The notes: generated from the letters alone by a model not told the origin. DNA of 64,000 bases from Planctomycetia bacterium (GCA_015200345.1 CP054187.1:1720470-1784469); one strand, 5' to 3'. Positions 43,330-53,247 are shown, counted from the first letter of the stretch. A program made the numbers and translations.

Positions 43330-43581
43330 GGTTGGCCTTTGCCCCGGCGCTAGGCCGCGAAGAACGGTGTGGGCGGCGCCGGGATCTGTCCCGTGGAGAT
43401 GTTCTCAAAATCTCGCGCGGATTTCCACACCCAGGTTCGTGGAAAACGCTTGCGGCCGCGAGAGACGCCTTCGCAGCCGTGGCATCCACGTTGCACCGCA
43501 TGTTTCCTGCGGTCCGCCGGGAAATCCCTCAATTGGCCGCGGCAATTCGGTCTGCGTCCAGGCGCCGCCGGGAGGTGCCTC

Positions 43582-44562
43582 ATGAAAGTCCTGATCGCCG
43601 ACAAATTCGAGGAAAACGGGCTGGCCCGGCTCCGGGAGATGGGCTGCGACGTGTTGTACAAACCGGGCACGAGCGGCCCCGCGCTGACGGCTGCCCTGCG
43701 CGAGACGGGCGCGCGCGTGCTGGTCGTCCGATCGACGCGGGTGACGGGGGAGATGCTCCGCGCGGCGGAGAATCTCAAGCTCGTCATTCGCGCCGGCTCC
43801 GGCACAGACACGATCGACGTGGACGCGGCGACCGAATGCGACATTCGGGTCTGCAATTGCCCCGGTCTGAACAGCGTCGCCGTGGCGGAGCTGACGATCG
43901 GCCTGATGATCGCGCTGGACCGCCGCATCGCCGACGAGACGAACGATCTGCGGCGCGGCGTCTGGAACAAAAAGGAGTACAGCCGGGCACGCGGGCTGAA
44001 AGGGCGCACGCTGGGGATCATCGGTCTCGGACGCATCGGGTACGAAGTCGCCAGCCGCGCGAAGGCGTTTGAAATGCGGCTGATCTATCACGACGTGGTG
44101 CCTCGGCCGGACATTGAACGCGAGCTGGGTGTGCGTCAGGTGCCGCTGGAACAGTTGTTGCGCGAATCGGACTTCATCACGTTGCACGTGACCGGCGGGA
44201 AGGAGAATCACCATCTGATCGGTGCGCGGGAGATCGCGCAGATGAAACCGACGGCTTACCTGCTGAATTGCAGCCGCGGGGATGTGCTGGACGAACAGGC
44301 GCTGATCGAAGCGCTGGAAAGCGGTCGGATCGCCGGCGCGGCAATGGATGTGTATGAGATTGAACCGGCCGCGACGGACAGCGAGTTCAAGGACCCGGTC
44401 CGGACCGCGCCGCGATTCTGCGGAACGCATCACGTCGGCGCGTCCACGGAGCAGGCGCAGCTCGCCATCGCCGAAGAGGTCGCGCACATCGTCGAGCGAT
44501 TCATGGAGCGAGGCGAAGCGCTGCACTGCGTCAACGCGCGACAGCCGGCGGACAGGTTGTAG
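43582..44562 (+). CDS. D-isomer-specific 2-hydroxyacid dehydrogenase (SerA-like)
   Basis: A 326-residue NAD-dependent dehydrogenase starting at 43582, eight bases after GGGAGGTG. The NAD-binding loop is GIIGLGRIGYEVA (about 147-159). Catalytic residues are Arg in NCSRGDVLD (about 234), Glu in DVYEIEPA (about 257-264) and His in GTHHVGAST (about 281-289). The early VIRAGSGTDTID matches D-3-phosphoglycerate dehydrogenases. There is no ACT domain, so the enzyme could be the short form of SerA or another hydroxyacid dehydrogenase. It is convergent with the iron alcohol dehydrogenase gene. Confidence 0.85.
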   Translation: MKVLIADKFEENGLARLREMGCDVLYKPGTSGPALTAALRETGARVLVVRSTRVTGEMLRAAENLKLVIRAGSGTDTIDVDAATECDIRVCNCPGLNSVAVAELTIGLMIALDRRIADETNDLRRGVWNKKEYSRARGLKGRTLGIIGLGRIGYEVASRAKAFEMRLIYHDVVPRPDIERELGVRQVPLEQLLRESDFITLHVTGGKENHHLIGAREIAQMKPTAYLLNCSRGDVLDEQALIEALESGRIAGAAMDVYEIEPAATDSEFKDPVRTAPRFCGTHHVGASTEQAQLAIAEEVAHIVERFMERGEALHCVNARQPADRL

Positions 44563-44572
44563 CGGGGCGTCA

Positions 44573-45754
44573 TCACATCGCCGCGCGATAGATGGAGAGG
44601 AGCGCGTTTGCGCCGACGGGGCGCGGGTTGAAGCGCGCGGTCCATTGCTGCGCCGCCAGGTCCGCCAGGCGCGGCAGGGCGGCGGCCGGGATGTCTAATT
44701 GCGACAAGCGGCGCGGCAGGGCGGCGGCGTTGAGCAGGTGTTCGATCCGCTCGGCGAGGAGGACGGCGTCGGCGCACAGATCGGCATAGGGGTTCTCGCC
44801 CTCGGCCGCATTGTAACGAATCACGTGCGGCAGCATCAGGCCGACCGCCTGCCCGTGCACGACTCCGAACTCGCTCGTCAACGGATTGGCACACGCGTGC
44901 GCCGCGCCCAGCATGGACTTTTCAATCGCCACGCCGGCGAGGTGCGCGCCGAACAACATCCGTTGCCGTGCGGCGTCAGGCTCATCACCGCCGAGGCTCG
45001 CGCCATCGATGCCTTCCGGCGCGCGGTCGCTCGCACCGCCTTTCTTGCCCGCCCCGCGCATCACCGTCTCAAACGCCGCATCAAGCAACCGCCACGCCTC
45101 GCGCGACATCCGCCGCGATAATTCACTTCGCCGATTGCAGCCGGCCGTCTCCACCGCGTGCGCCACGGCATCAATCCCCGTCGCCGCGGTCACCGCGCGC
45201 GGGGCCGTCGCGGTCAATTCCGGATCGAGTATCGCCGCGCGCGGCAACGCCTTCTCATCGCCGCAGGCCATCTTCTGATGCGTGTCGGGATCGGTGATCA
45301 GCGCGAACGACTGCGCCTCGCTGCCGGTCCCGGCCGTCGTGGGCACGGCGATGAGCGGCAACATGGGGCGAGTCGCCTTGCCGACGCCCCAGTAGTCGCT
45401 CATGCGGCCGCCATTGGTGAGCAGGAAGTTGATGCCCTTGGCCGCGTCCATGCTACTGCCGCCGCCGAGGCCGACGATGAGATCGATACCCAGCTCGCGC
45501 GCGACGCGCAAGCCGGCGTCGACGACGCGCGTCGTAGGGTTTTCGTGCACATCGTGAAAGATGGTCACTTCCAACCCCGCATCGCGCAGAATCTCCGCGC
45601 CGCGATCAGCATGCCCCGCGCGACGAATGCCGGGATCGGTCACCAGCAGCACACGCGTGCCACCCAGCTCGACGGCAATCTCGCCGAGCTTGCGAAGCGT
45701 CCCCGCGCCGAACGTCACCCGCACGGCGGAATATTGCAGCAAATCAGCGAGCAT
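44573..45754 (-). CDS. Iron-containing alcohol dehydrogenase
   Basis: A 393-residue group III alcohol dehydrogenase. The NAD-binding GLGGGSSMDAAKG (about 96-108) is followed by the metal ligands: IDAVAHAVE (Asp and His), GAAHACANPLT and VVHGQAVGLMLPHV. PTTAGTGSEAQSFA is also typical. It would interconvert an alcohol and an aldehyde with NAD(P). It lies downstream of the aldehyde dehydrogenase gene on the same strand, 60 bases apart, so the pair may process a common aldehyde intermediate. Confidence 0.9.
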   Translation of the reverse strand: MLADLLQYSAVRVTFGAGTLRKLGEIAVELGGTRVLLVTDPGIRRAGHADRGAEILRDAGLEVTIFHDVHENPTTRVVDAGLRVARELGIDLIVGLGGGSSMDAAKGINFLLTNGGRMSDYWGVGKATRPMLPLIAVPTTAGTGSEAQSFALITDPDTHQKMACGDEKALPRAAILDPELTATAPRAVTAATGIDAVAHAVETAGCNRRSELSRRMSREAWRLLDAAFETVMRGAGKKGGASDRAPEGIDGASLGGDEPDAARQRMLFGAHLAGVAIEKSMLGAAHACANPLTSEFGVVHGQAVGLMLPHVIRYNAAEGENPYADLCADAVLLAERIEHLLNAAALPRRLSQLDIPAAALPRLADLAAQQWTARFNPRPVGANALLSIYRAAM

Positions 45755-45814
45755 TCGTCGAGTCGCCTCTTGGGTTCATTCTCATTAAGTGCGGATGAAT
45801 GGAGTGCTCGCAGA

Positions 45815-47236
45815 CTACGCCGCCGGTTCAATCTGAAACGCCCGCTGCCGGTACAAATGCTCGAACAGATTTCCTTCGTGCGGCTGGTCCCAACTGATGC
45901 GCACCGTTGGGATCGCGCCGATGTTCAGCCGGTCGATGTCGCCGCAGGCCATCAGTTCGGCGGCGAATCCCTTGTCGGCCGTGATGGCCGAGACGATCAG
46001 CGATTTGCCGATCGCGCCGGGCATGTCGCGCGTCGGGCACTCGATCACGGTGGCAAATGGAAACAGAAACTCCCGATTGGCCAGCGGGTGCTCGCGGTCC
46101 TCGCAGTGAATGATCGTGGGCAGCAGGTACGCACAGCGGCCGATGGTGGCGAGTCTGGGTGAACCACGATGCACGGTGGTCAACTCGATCGCCCCGGGTT
46201 CGCGCAGGCCCGCGTCGATCGCGCCGCTGATCGCCTCGGCCATTTTCGGATTGGCGAACGCGGCGATCTTCGCGTCGGGGTCGTCGGCGGGCAGGGCGCG
46301 AATCTTCGCCAGCTCGCGGGCAACGGCGTCGGCAATCTCTCTCCCATATCGTGGCGTCCAGATGGCAGACGCGTTGATGCACGAGCGGCCGCCGTTGGCG
46401 ACGATAGACGTGACCATGATATCGACGTACTTCTTCCAGTCGTCGGCTGCATCGTCGCCGAGGACGACTTTCGAGTAACCGGGGCCGTGCAGCTCGACGC
46501 GCGGGTCATTGGCCCACGCCCGCGTGGTGGACGCATCGCCGAAGAGCATCGCGCGATCAACGACCCGGAGCAGTTCGCCCGCGCCGGCGTGATCAGTGGG
46601 GTAGAAGCCGAACGCTTCGCGCGGCACGCCCGCAGCGCAGAACGCCTCGATGATCCGCAGCGGCGACCACGGCTCTTCGCGGCCGGGCTTGAGCACCACA
46701 GGCGTTTTCAAGGCGATTGCCGGCATCCACAGCGAGTGCACGCCGGGCGAATTGCTCGGAAGCACCGCGCCGAACGTCCGCGCCTCGCGGATGTAGCTCA
46801 ACGTGCGGCCGTCGTCGCTGCCGAAGCCGCGATCGAGGATGGAGAGATCGAAACCGCGTGTCAGCCCGGCGACAACCAGTTCGATCTCATCAAACATGCG
46901 GAAGATTTTCTGCGCGTTGGCGCGGCACAACGCCTGCGGCATGCCGGTCGTACCCGAGAGTTGACGAACGTAGTCATCAAACGTCTGCGTCGAATCGCCC
47001 AGCGGCAGGGCGGCGGTGGTAAACAGTTGGCCCGCCTTGCGGCTCATGGCCATCAGCTGTGCGACGGTGAATCGCTCCAGCACGCGCCAATCCATGCGAT
47101 GCACGTCGCGGGCGATCATGCCGCTGTTGGCCTGACTGACGCGGGCGAGCGGCTCACCCGTGGCATGGTGGACGATCTCGATGTAATCGACACTTGTGTA
47201 CGGCTTGCCGTGTCGAAGGATCGGTAGGTGCAGCAT
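45815..47236 (-). CDS. Aldehyde dehydrogenase superfamily protein
   Basis: A 473-residue NAD(P)-dependent enzyme. A GAGGCG site precedes the ATG at 47236. The Rossmann region has VLPSNSPGVHSLWMPAIALK and VVLKPGREEPWSP. The nucleophile is probably Cys in NGGRSCINASAIW (about 284-296). The pattern is closer to acyl-CoA-reductase-like or specialised aldehyde dehydrogenases than to classical ALDH, because the usual FTGS glycine motif reads MLFGDAS. Substrate unknown. Probably in an operon with the iron alcohol dehydrogenase. Confidence 0.78.
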   Translation of the reverse strand: MLHLPILRHGKPYTSVDYIEIVHHATGEPLARVSQANSGMIARDVHRMDWRVLERFTVAQLMAMSRKAGQLFTTAALPLGDSTQTFDDYVRQLSGTTGMPQALCRANAQKIFRMFDEIELVVAGLTRGFDLSILDRGFGSDDGRTLSYIREARTFGAVLPSNSPGVHSLWMPAIALKTPVVLKPGREEPWSPLRIIEAFCAAGVPREAFGFYPTDHAGAGELLRVVDRAMLFGDASTTRAWANDPRVELHGPGYSKVVLGDDAADDWKKYVDIMVTSIVANGGRSCINASAIWTPRYGREIADAVARELAKIRALPADDPDAKIAAFANPKMAEAISGAIDAGLREPGAIELTTVHRGSPRLATIGRCAYLLPTIIHCEDREHPLANREFLFPFATVIECPTRDMPGAIGKSLIVSAITADKGFAAELMACGDIDRLNIGAIPTVRISWDQPHEGNLFEHLYRQRAFQIEPAA

Positions 47237-47512
47237 GAAATCGCCTCGTGGGTGCAGGAATCGTCACGGCTTGCGCACCGATTCGACGCGGCATTATAAT
47301 CGTTAACGCTCGCTCCGGCCGAGCCTCACCCGTGGCGGGCGCTCGCGCGTCTCTCCCTGTTGGGATCCGCCATTCGAGAGCTTGCCGCGAGGACTCCGCG
47401 GTTTGAGGATTGCGCCCGTCGTCGGTAGCATGTCGGCCTTCGGCGGGGTTGTTCCGCCTGTTCGTACGCGTCCCAAGTGCCTTCTCGTGGGCCGGTTCAG
47501 CGAGCTTCCTGC

Positions 47513-48142
47513 ATGGCCATTCAGTTTTTCTGTGCTGCCTGTCATCAGCCGATCGAAGTGGACGATGACGCGGCGAATCAATCGGTGACCTGCCCCTATT
47601 GCCGCAAGGTCGTGACCGCCCCGTTCTCGTCGGACCCGAGTGTGCGCATGCCGGGCGGCGGGGCGCTGCGCGAGGCGGGTCCGCTTGGCGACGCGCCGCG
47701 ACCGGCGGCGGCCGGCGAGACCTTGTCGCCGTTGACTTCCGGAACGGCGATGCCGCAGCTGCCAGTGGGGCGGAATACGATTGGCTGGGTGGCGTTTGTT
47801 TTTGCGATACTTAGCGTGGTGAGCGTGATCGCGACCACGATTGTTTATGGCTCGTGGATCGCATCCGAAGGCATCAAGACGGCTTCGGAGTTGCAGAAAC
47901 GTTTGAGCGAGATTCAATCCAGTGGCCAGGCGCCGCCAGCCGTGATGACGGCCAGCGGCATGGCCTGCCTGGGAATCGTCGCGTACCTCGCGGCGCTGGT
48001 GACCGGCATCGTAGGAATTGTCAACAAAAAGAAGCCAAGGTGGCCGGCAATCGCGGCCGTGATGGTTGTTGCGGGATCGATCCTGTTGCTGTGCGGCATG
48101 ACCTGCCTGGAGGCGATGTCGAATCGCGCGGGTGGAGGCTGA
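47513..48142 (+). CDS. Zinc-ribbon membrane protein (DUF4190-like)
   Basis: A 209-residue protein. The N-terminal zinc ribbon is CAACHQPIEV..CPYCRKVV (about 6-30), followed by a polar linker. Three hydrophobic segments (about 87-115, 143-170 and 175-195) resemble the DUF4190 arrangement. Proteins of this kind are common in Planctomycetota with unknown function. It stands alone; the start at 47513 is directly before the zinc ribbon. Confidence 0.65.
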   Translation: MAIQFFCAACHQPIEVDDDAANQSVTCPYCRKVVTAPFSSDPSVRMPGGGALREAGPLGDAPRPAAAGETLSPLTSGTAMPQLPVGRNTIGWVAFVFAILSVVSVIATTIVYGSWIASEGIKTASELQKRLSEIQSSGQAPPAVMTASGMACLGIVAYLAALVTGIVGIVNKKKPRWPAIAAVMVVAGSILLLCGMTCLEAMSNRAGGG

Positions 48143-48328
48143 CGCCGCGTTGGGTTGTTTGACGTGGAAGCTTGATCGCGCCCGATAACCGATGTCGATG
48201 CCCCTGCTGGCGTGTCGAACGCGCGTGATTCGCGCGGGTTCGATCGACGATTTTCACGGACCTGTCTTTCGCGGGCGAGCGCGCGAATCACGACCTGAAA
48301 AAACGCGCGAAGTTTCGCGCCGTTTGCG

Positions 48329-48357
48329 TTGACATCGTTCGCCCATGCTGGTAACTT
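48329..48357 (+). promoter_or_regulatory. Candidate sigma-70-type promoter upstream of the DUF2203 gene
   Basis: TTGACA (48329-48334) and TAACTT (48352-48357) are 17 bases apart, with a TGg extended -10 element before the second hexamer. It lies 68 bases before the predicted start at 48426. The rest of the 283-base gap holds nothing recognisable. Confidence 0.5.
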
Positions 48358-48425
48358 CGGACTGGGCATTGGACGCGGCGCCGGCTCGCGCGGCGACGCC
48401 GATTTCGACGTTTGTTGAGGCTGAC

Positions 48426-48896
48426 ATGGATACGCCGGGCACCATTCGCACCCCTCGGCCGCCGCACAGCGCGCCGCGCCGCCGTCATTTCACGCTGGAG
48501 CATGCCAACCGCACGCTGCCGCTCGTGCGGCGCATCGTGGCCGACATCGTCCGCCAGCACAAGCTCGTCTCGTCTTTGGAAGACAAATGTCACATTCGTC
48601 GGCCCGACGTGCCACGCGAAAAACAGGAAGAACTGACTCGCCAGTACGCCGTCGAGCTGGAGAAACTGGGCGATCTCGCCGATGAACTCACCGCCGTCGG
48701 TTGCGAGATCAAGGACTGGCGTATCGGCCTGATCGACTTCCGAAGCCTGCATCAGGGCCGGGAGATTGAGCTGTGCTGGCGACTGGGCGAAGACCGCATC
48801 GCCTTCTGGCACGAAGTCAACGCCGGTTTCGCCGGCCGCCAACCCATCGATGAAGGCTCCTTCGAATCGCTGCCCGCCGTGCCGGTCGCGGGCTGA
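48426..48896 (+). CDS. DUF2203 family protein
   Basis: A 156-residue soluble protein starting at the ATG at 48426. The pattern HFTLEHANRTLPLVRRIVADIV at the N-terminus, a helical middle with a Glu/Leu-rich stretch (QEELTRQYAVELEKLGDLADELTAVG) and LIDFRSLHQGREIELCWRLGED near the end are diagnostic of DUF2203. The family is widespread in bacteria; the function is not known. Confidence 0.8.
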   Translation: MDTPGTIRTPRPPHSAPRRRHFTLEHANRTLPLVRRIVADIVRQHKLVSSLEDKCHIRRPDVPREKQEELTRQYAVELEKLGDLADELTAVGCEIKDWRIGLIDFRSLHQGREIELCWRLGEDRIAFWHEVNAGFAGRQPIDEGSFESLPAVPVAG

Positions 48897-49139
48897 TCTT
48901 GCGCCACGAACTTTTGCTCTAATCCGGTTCGAACGCCAGAAGCGCAAGCAAGCCGCGAGTCGCTGGCTGGTGGGTGGGCAATGCCCCCTCTGTGACTGCG
49001 CCCGGCATCCTCCGGGCGCTCGAGCCTTTGCGCCTCCGCTGGGCTCTTCGATTCTTCGACGATGCGACGTTTCCCCCCTCGGTTGACAGCATGCCATCCA
49101 ACCGGCTAAATGCTCCCTTCGCTTCGGAGCAATCTGCTC

Positions 49140-50408
49140 ATGGCCGACAGCCCCGATCTGTTTGATTCGCCGGACACCCCTGCTGCCGCCGCAACGCCGC
49201 CCGGCTTGACCGCGGAATCGATTGGCGACAGGCCAATCGCCTCGCCCGTCGCCCTCAAATATCTCCGCCTGCACCTGTGCCCTGAAGTCGGCAGCATCCG
49301 GTTCGGTAATCTCATTCGAGAACTGGGCGGCATCGATGCAGTGCTCCGCGCCGCAGCGGGCCGCTTGCAATCCGTGACCCAGGTCGGACCCAAGACGGCT
49401 GACCGCATCGCGCGGCATCGCGACGAAGTCGACGTCGACATGGAAGTGCGCCTTGCTGGTGAACTCGGTTGCCGCATTCTTTGTCTGGCCGATCCCGAGT
49501 ATCCGGCGATTCTGAAGATGATCGACGATCCGCCGCCGTGCCTCTATTACCGTGGAACGTTGGATCGCGGTGACGGCCTGGCGCTGGCCATCGTCGGCTC
49601 GCGCCGCTGCTCGCGGTACGGCGCGGAGCAGGCCGAGCGCTTTGCAGCCCTGGCCGTTCGCGCAGGAATGACCGTGATCTCCGGCCTGGCCCGTGGCATT
49701 GATTCCTTCGCTCATCGCGGCGCGCTCAAGGCAGGCGGGCGCACGCTGGCCGTCACCGGCTGCGGCCTGGCGCACGTGTTTCCACAGGAGCAGGAAGGCC
49801 TCGCCGGCGAGATCGCCGCGAACGGGGCGGTGATCAGCGAGCTGCCGATGACCATCCCGCCCGACGCGAAGAACTTCCCGCCGCGCAATCGCATCATCGC
49901 GGGTCTTTCGCTGGGCGTCATGGTGATCGAGGCGGCCCAGCGCAGCGGCGCACTGATCACCGCGCGGCTGGCCGGCGAATACAACCGGGAGGTTTTTGCC
50001 GTACCCGGCCCGATCGACTCGCCTTATGCCGAGGGCGCCAACGACCTGATCCGCCAGGGCGCGGCCAAGCTCGTGATGCGCATGGAAGACGTGCTGGCCG
50101 AACTGGGCGAGGCCGGCGCGCTGCTGATGCAGGCTGGACAGAGCGACTCGTCCGATCCGTCGGGTCGATCGGAATCACCAGCACAAGGGGGCGAGCGCAT
50201 CAATCCGCCACGCGAACACGCGGTCGCCTTGACGGAGCTGCAATCACGTATCGTCGAGGCCGTCGCGGCTGGCCAGCGTGCGTTGGATGATCTTTGCGAG
50301 GTGGTTGGCGAGACGCCGGGGCGAATCGCATCGCAATTGATCACGCTCCAGTTGTTGGGCGTCGTCCGCCGTCTGCCCGGCGAGATGTACGAAGCCACGC
50401 GCAAATAA
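49140..50408 (+). CDS. dprA: DNA processing protein DprA
   Basis: A 422-residue protein that loads RecA onto incoming single-stranded DNA in natural transformation. The Rossmann-like core has VGSRRCSRYG, SGLARGIDSFAHRGAL, TVTGCGL-like VTGCGLAHVFPQE, and FPPRNRIIAGLSLGVMVIEA. A SAM-like helix-hairpin-helix region lies at the N-terminus (about 35-105), and a C-terminal winged-helix domain (about 355-420) as in long DprA forms. The GGAG site is 11 bases upstream of the ATG at 49140. Presence suggests the organism may be competent, though this gene alone is weak evidence. Confidence 0.93.
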   Translation: MADSPDLFDSPDTPAAAATPPGLTAESIGDRPIASPVALKYLRLHLCPEVGSIRFGNLIRELGGIDAVLRAAAGRLQSVTQVGPKTADRIARHRDEVDVDMEVRLAGELGCRILCLADPEYPAILKMIDDPPPCLYYRGTLDRGDGLALAIVGSRRCSRYGAEQAERFAALAVRAGMTVISGLARGIDSFAHRGALKAGGRTLAVTGCGLAHVFPQEQEGLAGEIAANGAVISELPMTIPPDAKNFPPRNRIIAGLSLGVMVIEAAQRSGALITARLAGEYNREVFAVPGPIDSPYAEGANDLIRQGAAKLVMRMEDVLAELGEAGALLMQAGQSDSSDPSGRSESPAQGGERINPPREHAVALTELQSRIVEAVAAGQRALDDLCEVVGETPGRIASQLITLQLLGVVRRLPGEMYEATRK

Positions 50409-50410
50409 TA

Positions 50411-50443
50411 GCGGCGGCTTGCAAGGTCTTTGCAAGCCGCCGC
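50411..50443. terminator. Strong stem-loop between convergent dprA and the prepilin-like gene
   Basis: Perfect 14-bp arms gcggcggcttgcaa and ttgcaagccgccgc flank a 5-base loop. It begins three bases after the dprA stop. There is no T run, but its position and strength suggest a stop or RNA-protecting hairpin for both convergent genes. Confidence 0.5.
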
Positions 50444-50495
50444 GGTTATGGACAACTCACGCAGCCTCGGTGAGCCGCATCGGCCCACGCGGTGC

Positions 50496-51341
50496 TTACG
50501 GAACAAGACAACCGTCTGAACGCGTCATCAGGTTGACCGTCCACGACGTGCCCGAACCGACAGGCTTGATGCCCGGGTCGAGGGACGATGAGGTCGACTG
50601 GGCCGTGGTGTAGATGTTGTCACGGCCGCGGGAGACCTTCTGGACGGTGGAGTCCGGCTTGCCGACGAGGCCCAGGTCCGGACCCTTGGCGAACTCGACG
50701 TGCGAGTCGACAAAGAGCACGTTCTGGCCTTCGCGGTTGGTGTGGTTGCCGCTGTTGCCGCGGAAGGCGCTGTTGCGATCCACGTCAACCAGCACGGTAG
50801 CGGCGACCGTTCCGTCAATGTAGGGGTTGCCGTCCGCCATGAACGGGAAGACCGGCTCGGAACTGGTGCCCAGCGCGCGCCGGTTCAGGTCGTGTTGGTA
50901 CATGTAGGCATAGCTCAAGTTGGTCGGGCCGAGGAAATCGTAGTAAATCGTCGTATCCTGGGCCGGATCGGGCACGTCCGTCGTGCTCGGGCAGATGTAC
51001 TGCTTCGGCGTGGTGTTGTTGCCGCGCACGATGGTCCACATATCGACCGAGACCGACGGGATACCGCTGGTCGGCGGCTCGGTGGTCCGGTGGACCGGCT
51101 GGAAGTTCTGCATGTTGGGCGTCCCTTCCATCGGCTGGGCGATCATCGGGAACACGCCCGGATCGTCCTGGGCGTAAATGAACATCGCCTGGCCCAGACC
51201 GCGCAGGTTGGCAGAGCAGACCGTCCGCTTGGACAGCTCCCGTGCGCGAGAAAGGCTCGGCAGGAGGATCGAGATCAACAGGGCGATGATGGCAATCACC
51301 ACCAGCAGCTCGATCAGGGTAAAGGCCTTTTGTTTCTTCAC
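50496..51341 (-). CDS. Prepilin-type (H-X9-DG/DUF1559-like) secreted protein
   Basis: A 281-residue pseudopilin. A GTG at 51341 nine bases after a textbook AAGGAGGT site gives the start. [20 protein letters not shown] (residues 2-21) is the type IV prepilin leader plus hydrophobic helix; the prepilin peptidase would cut before Phe7. The body has the planctomycete-type [20 protein letters not shown] and near the end [11 protein letters not shown], a variant of the H-x9-DG motif. These proteins occur in many paralogous copies in planctomycetes and are exported by a type II or IV pilus system. A hairpin follows the gene. Confidence 0.88.
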   Translation of the reverse strand: MKKQKAFTLIELLVVIAIIALLISILLPSLSRARELSKRTVCSANLRGLGQAMFIYAQDDPGVFPMIAQPMEGTPNMQNFQPVHRTTEPPTSGIPSVSVDMWTIVRGNNTTPKQYICPSTTDVPDPAQDTTIYYDFLGPTNLSYAYMYQHDLNRRALGTSSEPVFPFMADGNPYIDGTVAATVLVDVDRNSAFRGNSGNHTNREGQNVLFVDSHVEFAKGPDLGLVGKPDSTVQKVSRGRDNIYTTAQSTSSSLDPGIKPVGSGTSWTVNLMTRSDGCLVP

Positions 51342-52023
51342 GATCGCATACCTCCTTACACTTGCGTTCCGGCTTTCTGACGAGTTCCCAGCACCCTCCG
51401 TCGGGACACCAATTGGGATCTTATGACTCCGATCAAGCGGCGAACCATCAAGGGCCGCTTCGCGTATTGCGGTGTTCCCGCCTGGAGCGTTGGACTGGCA
51501 ATCGTCGTCAGGTGTGCAGTGCCTTCGGCTTTGCACGCCGGTCGGGGTGAGGCCACGCAAATCTCGGCAGCGCTGCCGAGGGCTTGGCCTGTATGTCGTT
51601 CGTCGTCGAAGGCGACCCGTCTCAACCAGCGCTCTGCCAAAACGCGGGATGAAAAGGCGACCGCCGGCGAGAACGAATCATGTCGCGCGATCTACGAACC
51701 ACTGGTGTGTCAAAGACTCTGACCGGTGGGATTGGAAGGAAGGCGGAAGGTAAGGTATGACTCGCGAGATTGCGCCCCCGCGCAGGCGAATAATTCGATG
51801 ATGACGTTCGACTCTTTCGCGTCTTCCGCTTCCAGCCCCGGAGGCCGGCTCGTCTCAATACTACCCTTATTATCGTAACATCACCTCCACCCGCGTCAAG
51901 ACTTTTTTCCCCTTTATTTCCAGTTTCAGCATCCTCCCAAACCGCCCTCCAGAGCCTTGAAATTTCGACCGCAACCGCCATTCCCGGAAGCACGACCGGG
52001 GCAGCACAAAACCCCAATCGCAG
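51342..52023. other. Intergenic stretch, no gene seen
   Basis: The 682 bases between the prepilin-like gene and the DUF362 gene hold several overlapping frames, none with a credible start, composition or family pattern. No RNA gene was recognised. The upstream region of the prepilin-like gene contains no clear -35/-10 pair. Confidence 0.45.
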
Positions 52024-53043
52024 TCATAAGTCCAGTGCCAGGCTTTGGATCTGTGCATCGTCGCACTGTCCCAATCCAAGTTGACGTGCTGTGAGAAGTT
52101 GTTTTGGAATGTGGGCGTCCGAAAAGAGCGGCTTCAACCCTCGTTCGGACCGCACCGAATTAAGCAACCCAAAAGCCACGGCATCGGCCGCCACAGGATC
52201 GGTCGAGAATAGCATCGTCCCGGCGTCATGAATGGTGCTGCGCTGGGCATCCGGCCCTTTGTCGAACACCAGCCGGATGCCGTTGACCACGTTCAGCCGC
52301 AGCTTCGAGCGGATCGGCTCCGATGCGACGATCTGCCCGATCGCCGGGTCGCAGCCGTTGGCATGGAACCGCGCGGGGTGGCGAATCAGACCGTGCGAGA
52401 GGTTCTTGAGGCAGCCCGACATCGTCGCGAGCGAATGCGTCTTGATGAACGGCACGTTGATGATCGCGGTGGCTTCGTCGAGCGCTGCAAGGAACGAGTC
52501 CTTCCCCGCGCTGCCGAACTCCACGACTTTGCCCTGCCAGCGGACGTCGGGCTTGCGCGTCTTGCGCAGCAGCGACAGGTCGCCCGCTTCCAGCACCAAG
52601 ATCTGATCGAGCGAGAAACCTGCGGTCACCAGCGAACGCAGCATTTCGTCAATCACCGGCGGCGTTGTGCCGAGCTGCTCGCGAGCGGATTGATTGCACT
52701 TGATGAGAATCACGTCGCTGGGTTTGAGCAGCTTGTTCCACGCATCGGTCCCGTTGGACGCACCGGTGACGGCGCAGAGTCCCTCCTCGAAGAAGTCGTG
52801 CAGGATGCTCTTCTCAATGCCGTGAGCGCCGCTGATGTAGGGCGAGCGCGTCTGCACGACGCGCGAAACCGCCGCCGCGGTGGTCGTCGCGCTTTGCGCC
52901 GTCGCCACACCGGGCGCGCCGCCGATCGCCATCGGAAGATTGGTCTTCACGCCGCCGCCTTCGGCCGGCACACGCGCGCCGGTCAGCACTGCGGCTGCCC
53001 CGCAAAGACCGGATCGAAGGAAATCACGTCGGGTTGGTTTCAT
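52024..53043 (-). CDS. Tat-exported DUF362 domain protein
   Basis: A 339-residue protein with a twin-arginine leader, TRRDFLRSGLCGAAAVL (about 3-19), so it is probably folded before export. The body matches DUF362, whose members relate to ferredoxin-like or corrinoid-linked proteins; segments ILIKCNQSAREQLG and INVPFIKTHSLATMSGCLKNLSHGLI are characteristic. No 4Fe-4S cysteine array is visible. The function is unknown. Its start is near the half-size R repeat at 53166. Confidence 0.78.
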   Translation of the reverse strand: MKPTRRDFLRSGLCGAAAVLTGARVPAEGGGVKTNLPMAIGGAPGVATAQSATTTAAAVSRVVQTRSPYISGAHGIEKSILHDFFEEGLCAVTGASNGTDAWNKLLKPSDVILIKCNQSAREQLGTTPPVIDEMLRSLVTAGFSLDQILVLEAGDLSLLRKTRKPDVRWQGKVVEFGSAGKDSFLAALDEATAIINVPFIKTHSLATMSGCLKNLSHGLIRHPARFHANGCDPAIGQIVASEPIRSKLRLNVVNGIRLVFDKGPDAQRSTIHDAGTMLFSTDPVAADAVAFGLLNSVRSERGLKPLFSDAHIPKQLLTARQLGLGQCDDAQIQSLALDL

Positions 53044-53165
53044 AAGCAGAACGCGCCTGGCCCCATGCAATTGACACACTCACGAGGCCTCCATACGTTA
53101 TCGACCAACCGCCTCGCCCATGCATCAAAGGCCTTGCCATCGCGGCTGATGCGGCGCGATCGTAT

Positions 53166-53204
53166 CCCCCTCTCCCTTGTAGCGAGAGGGCCGGGGTGAG
53201 GGTG
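53166..53204. repeat. Family R half element
   Basis: ccccctctcccttgtagcga followed by gagggccggggtgagggtgg forms one arm and the small hairpin of the R elements at 13277 and 23252. The other half is missing. It lies in the 204-base gap between divergent genes. Confidence 0.65.
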
Positions 53205-53247
53205 GATTGCAATCGCTGGCCACTGCGTCCGCTCATTGATATTCGCA

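Noticed and set aside
51622-52017. 131-codon frame on the minus strand
   Set aside because: No ribosome binding site, no domain, arginine-rich shadow-like composition.
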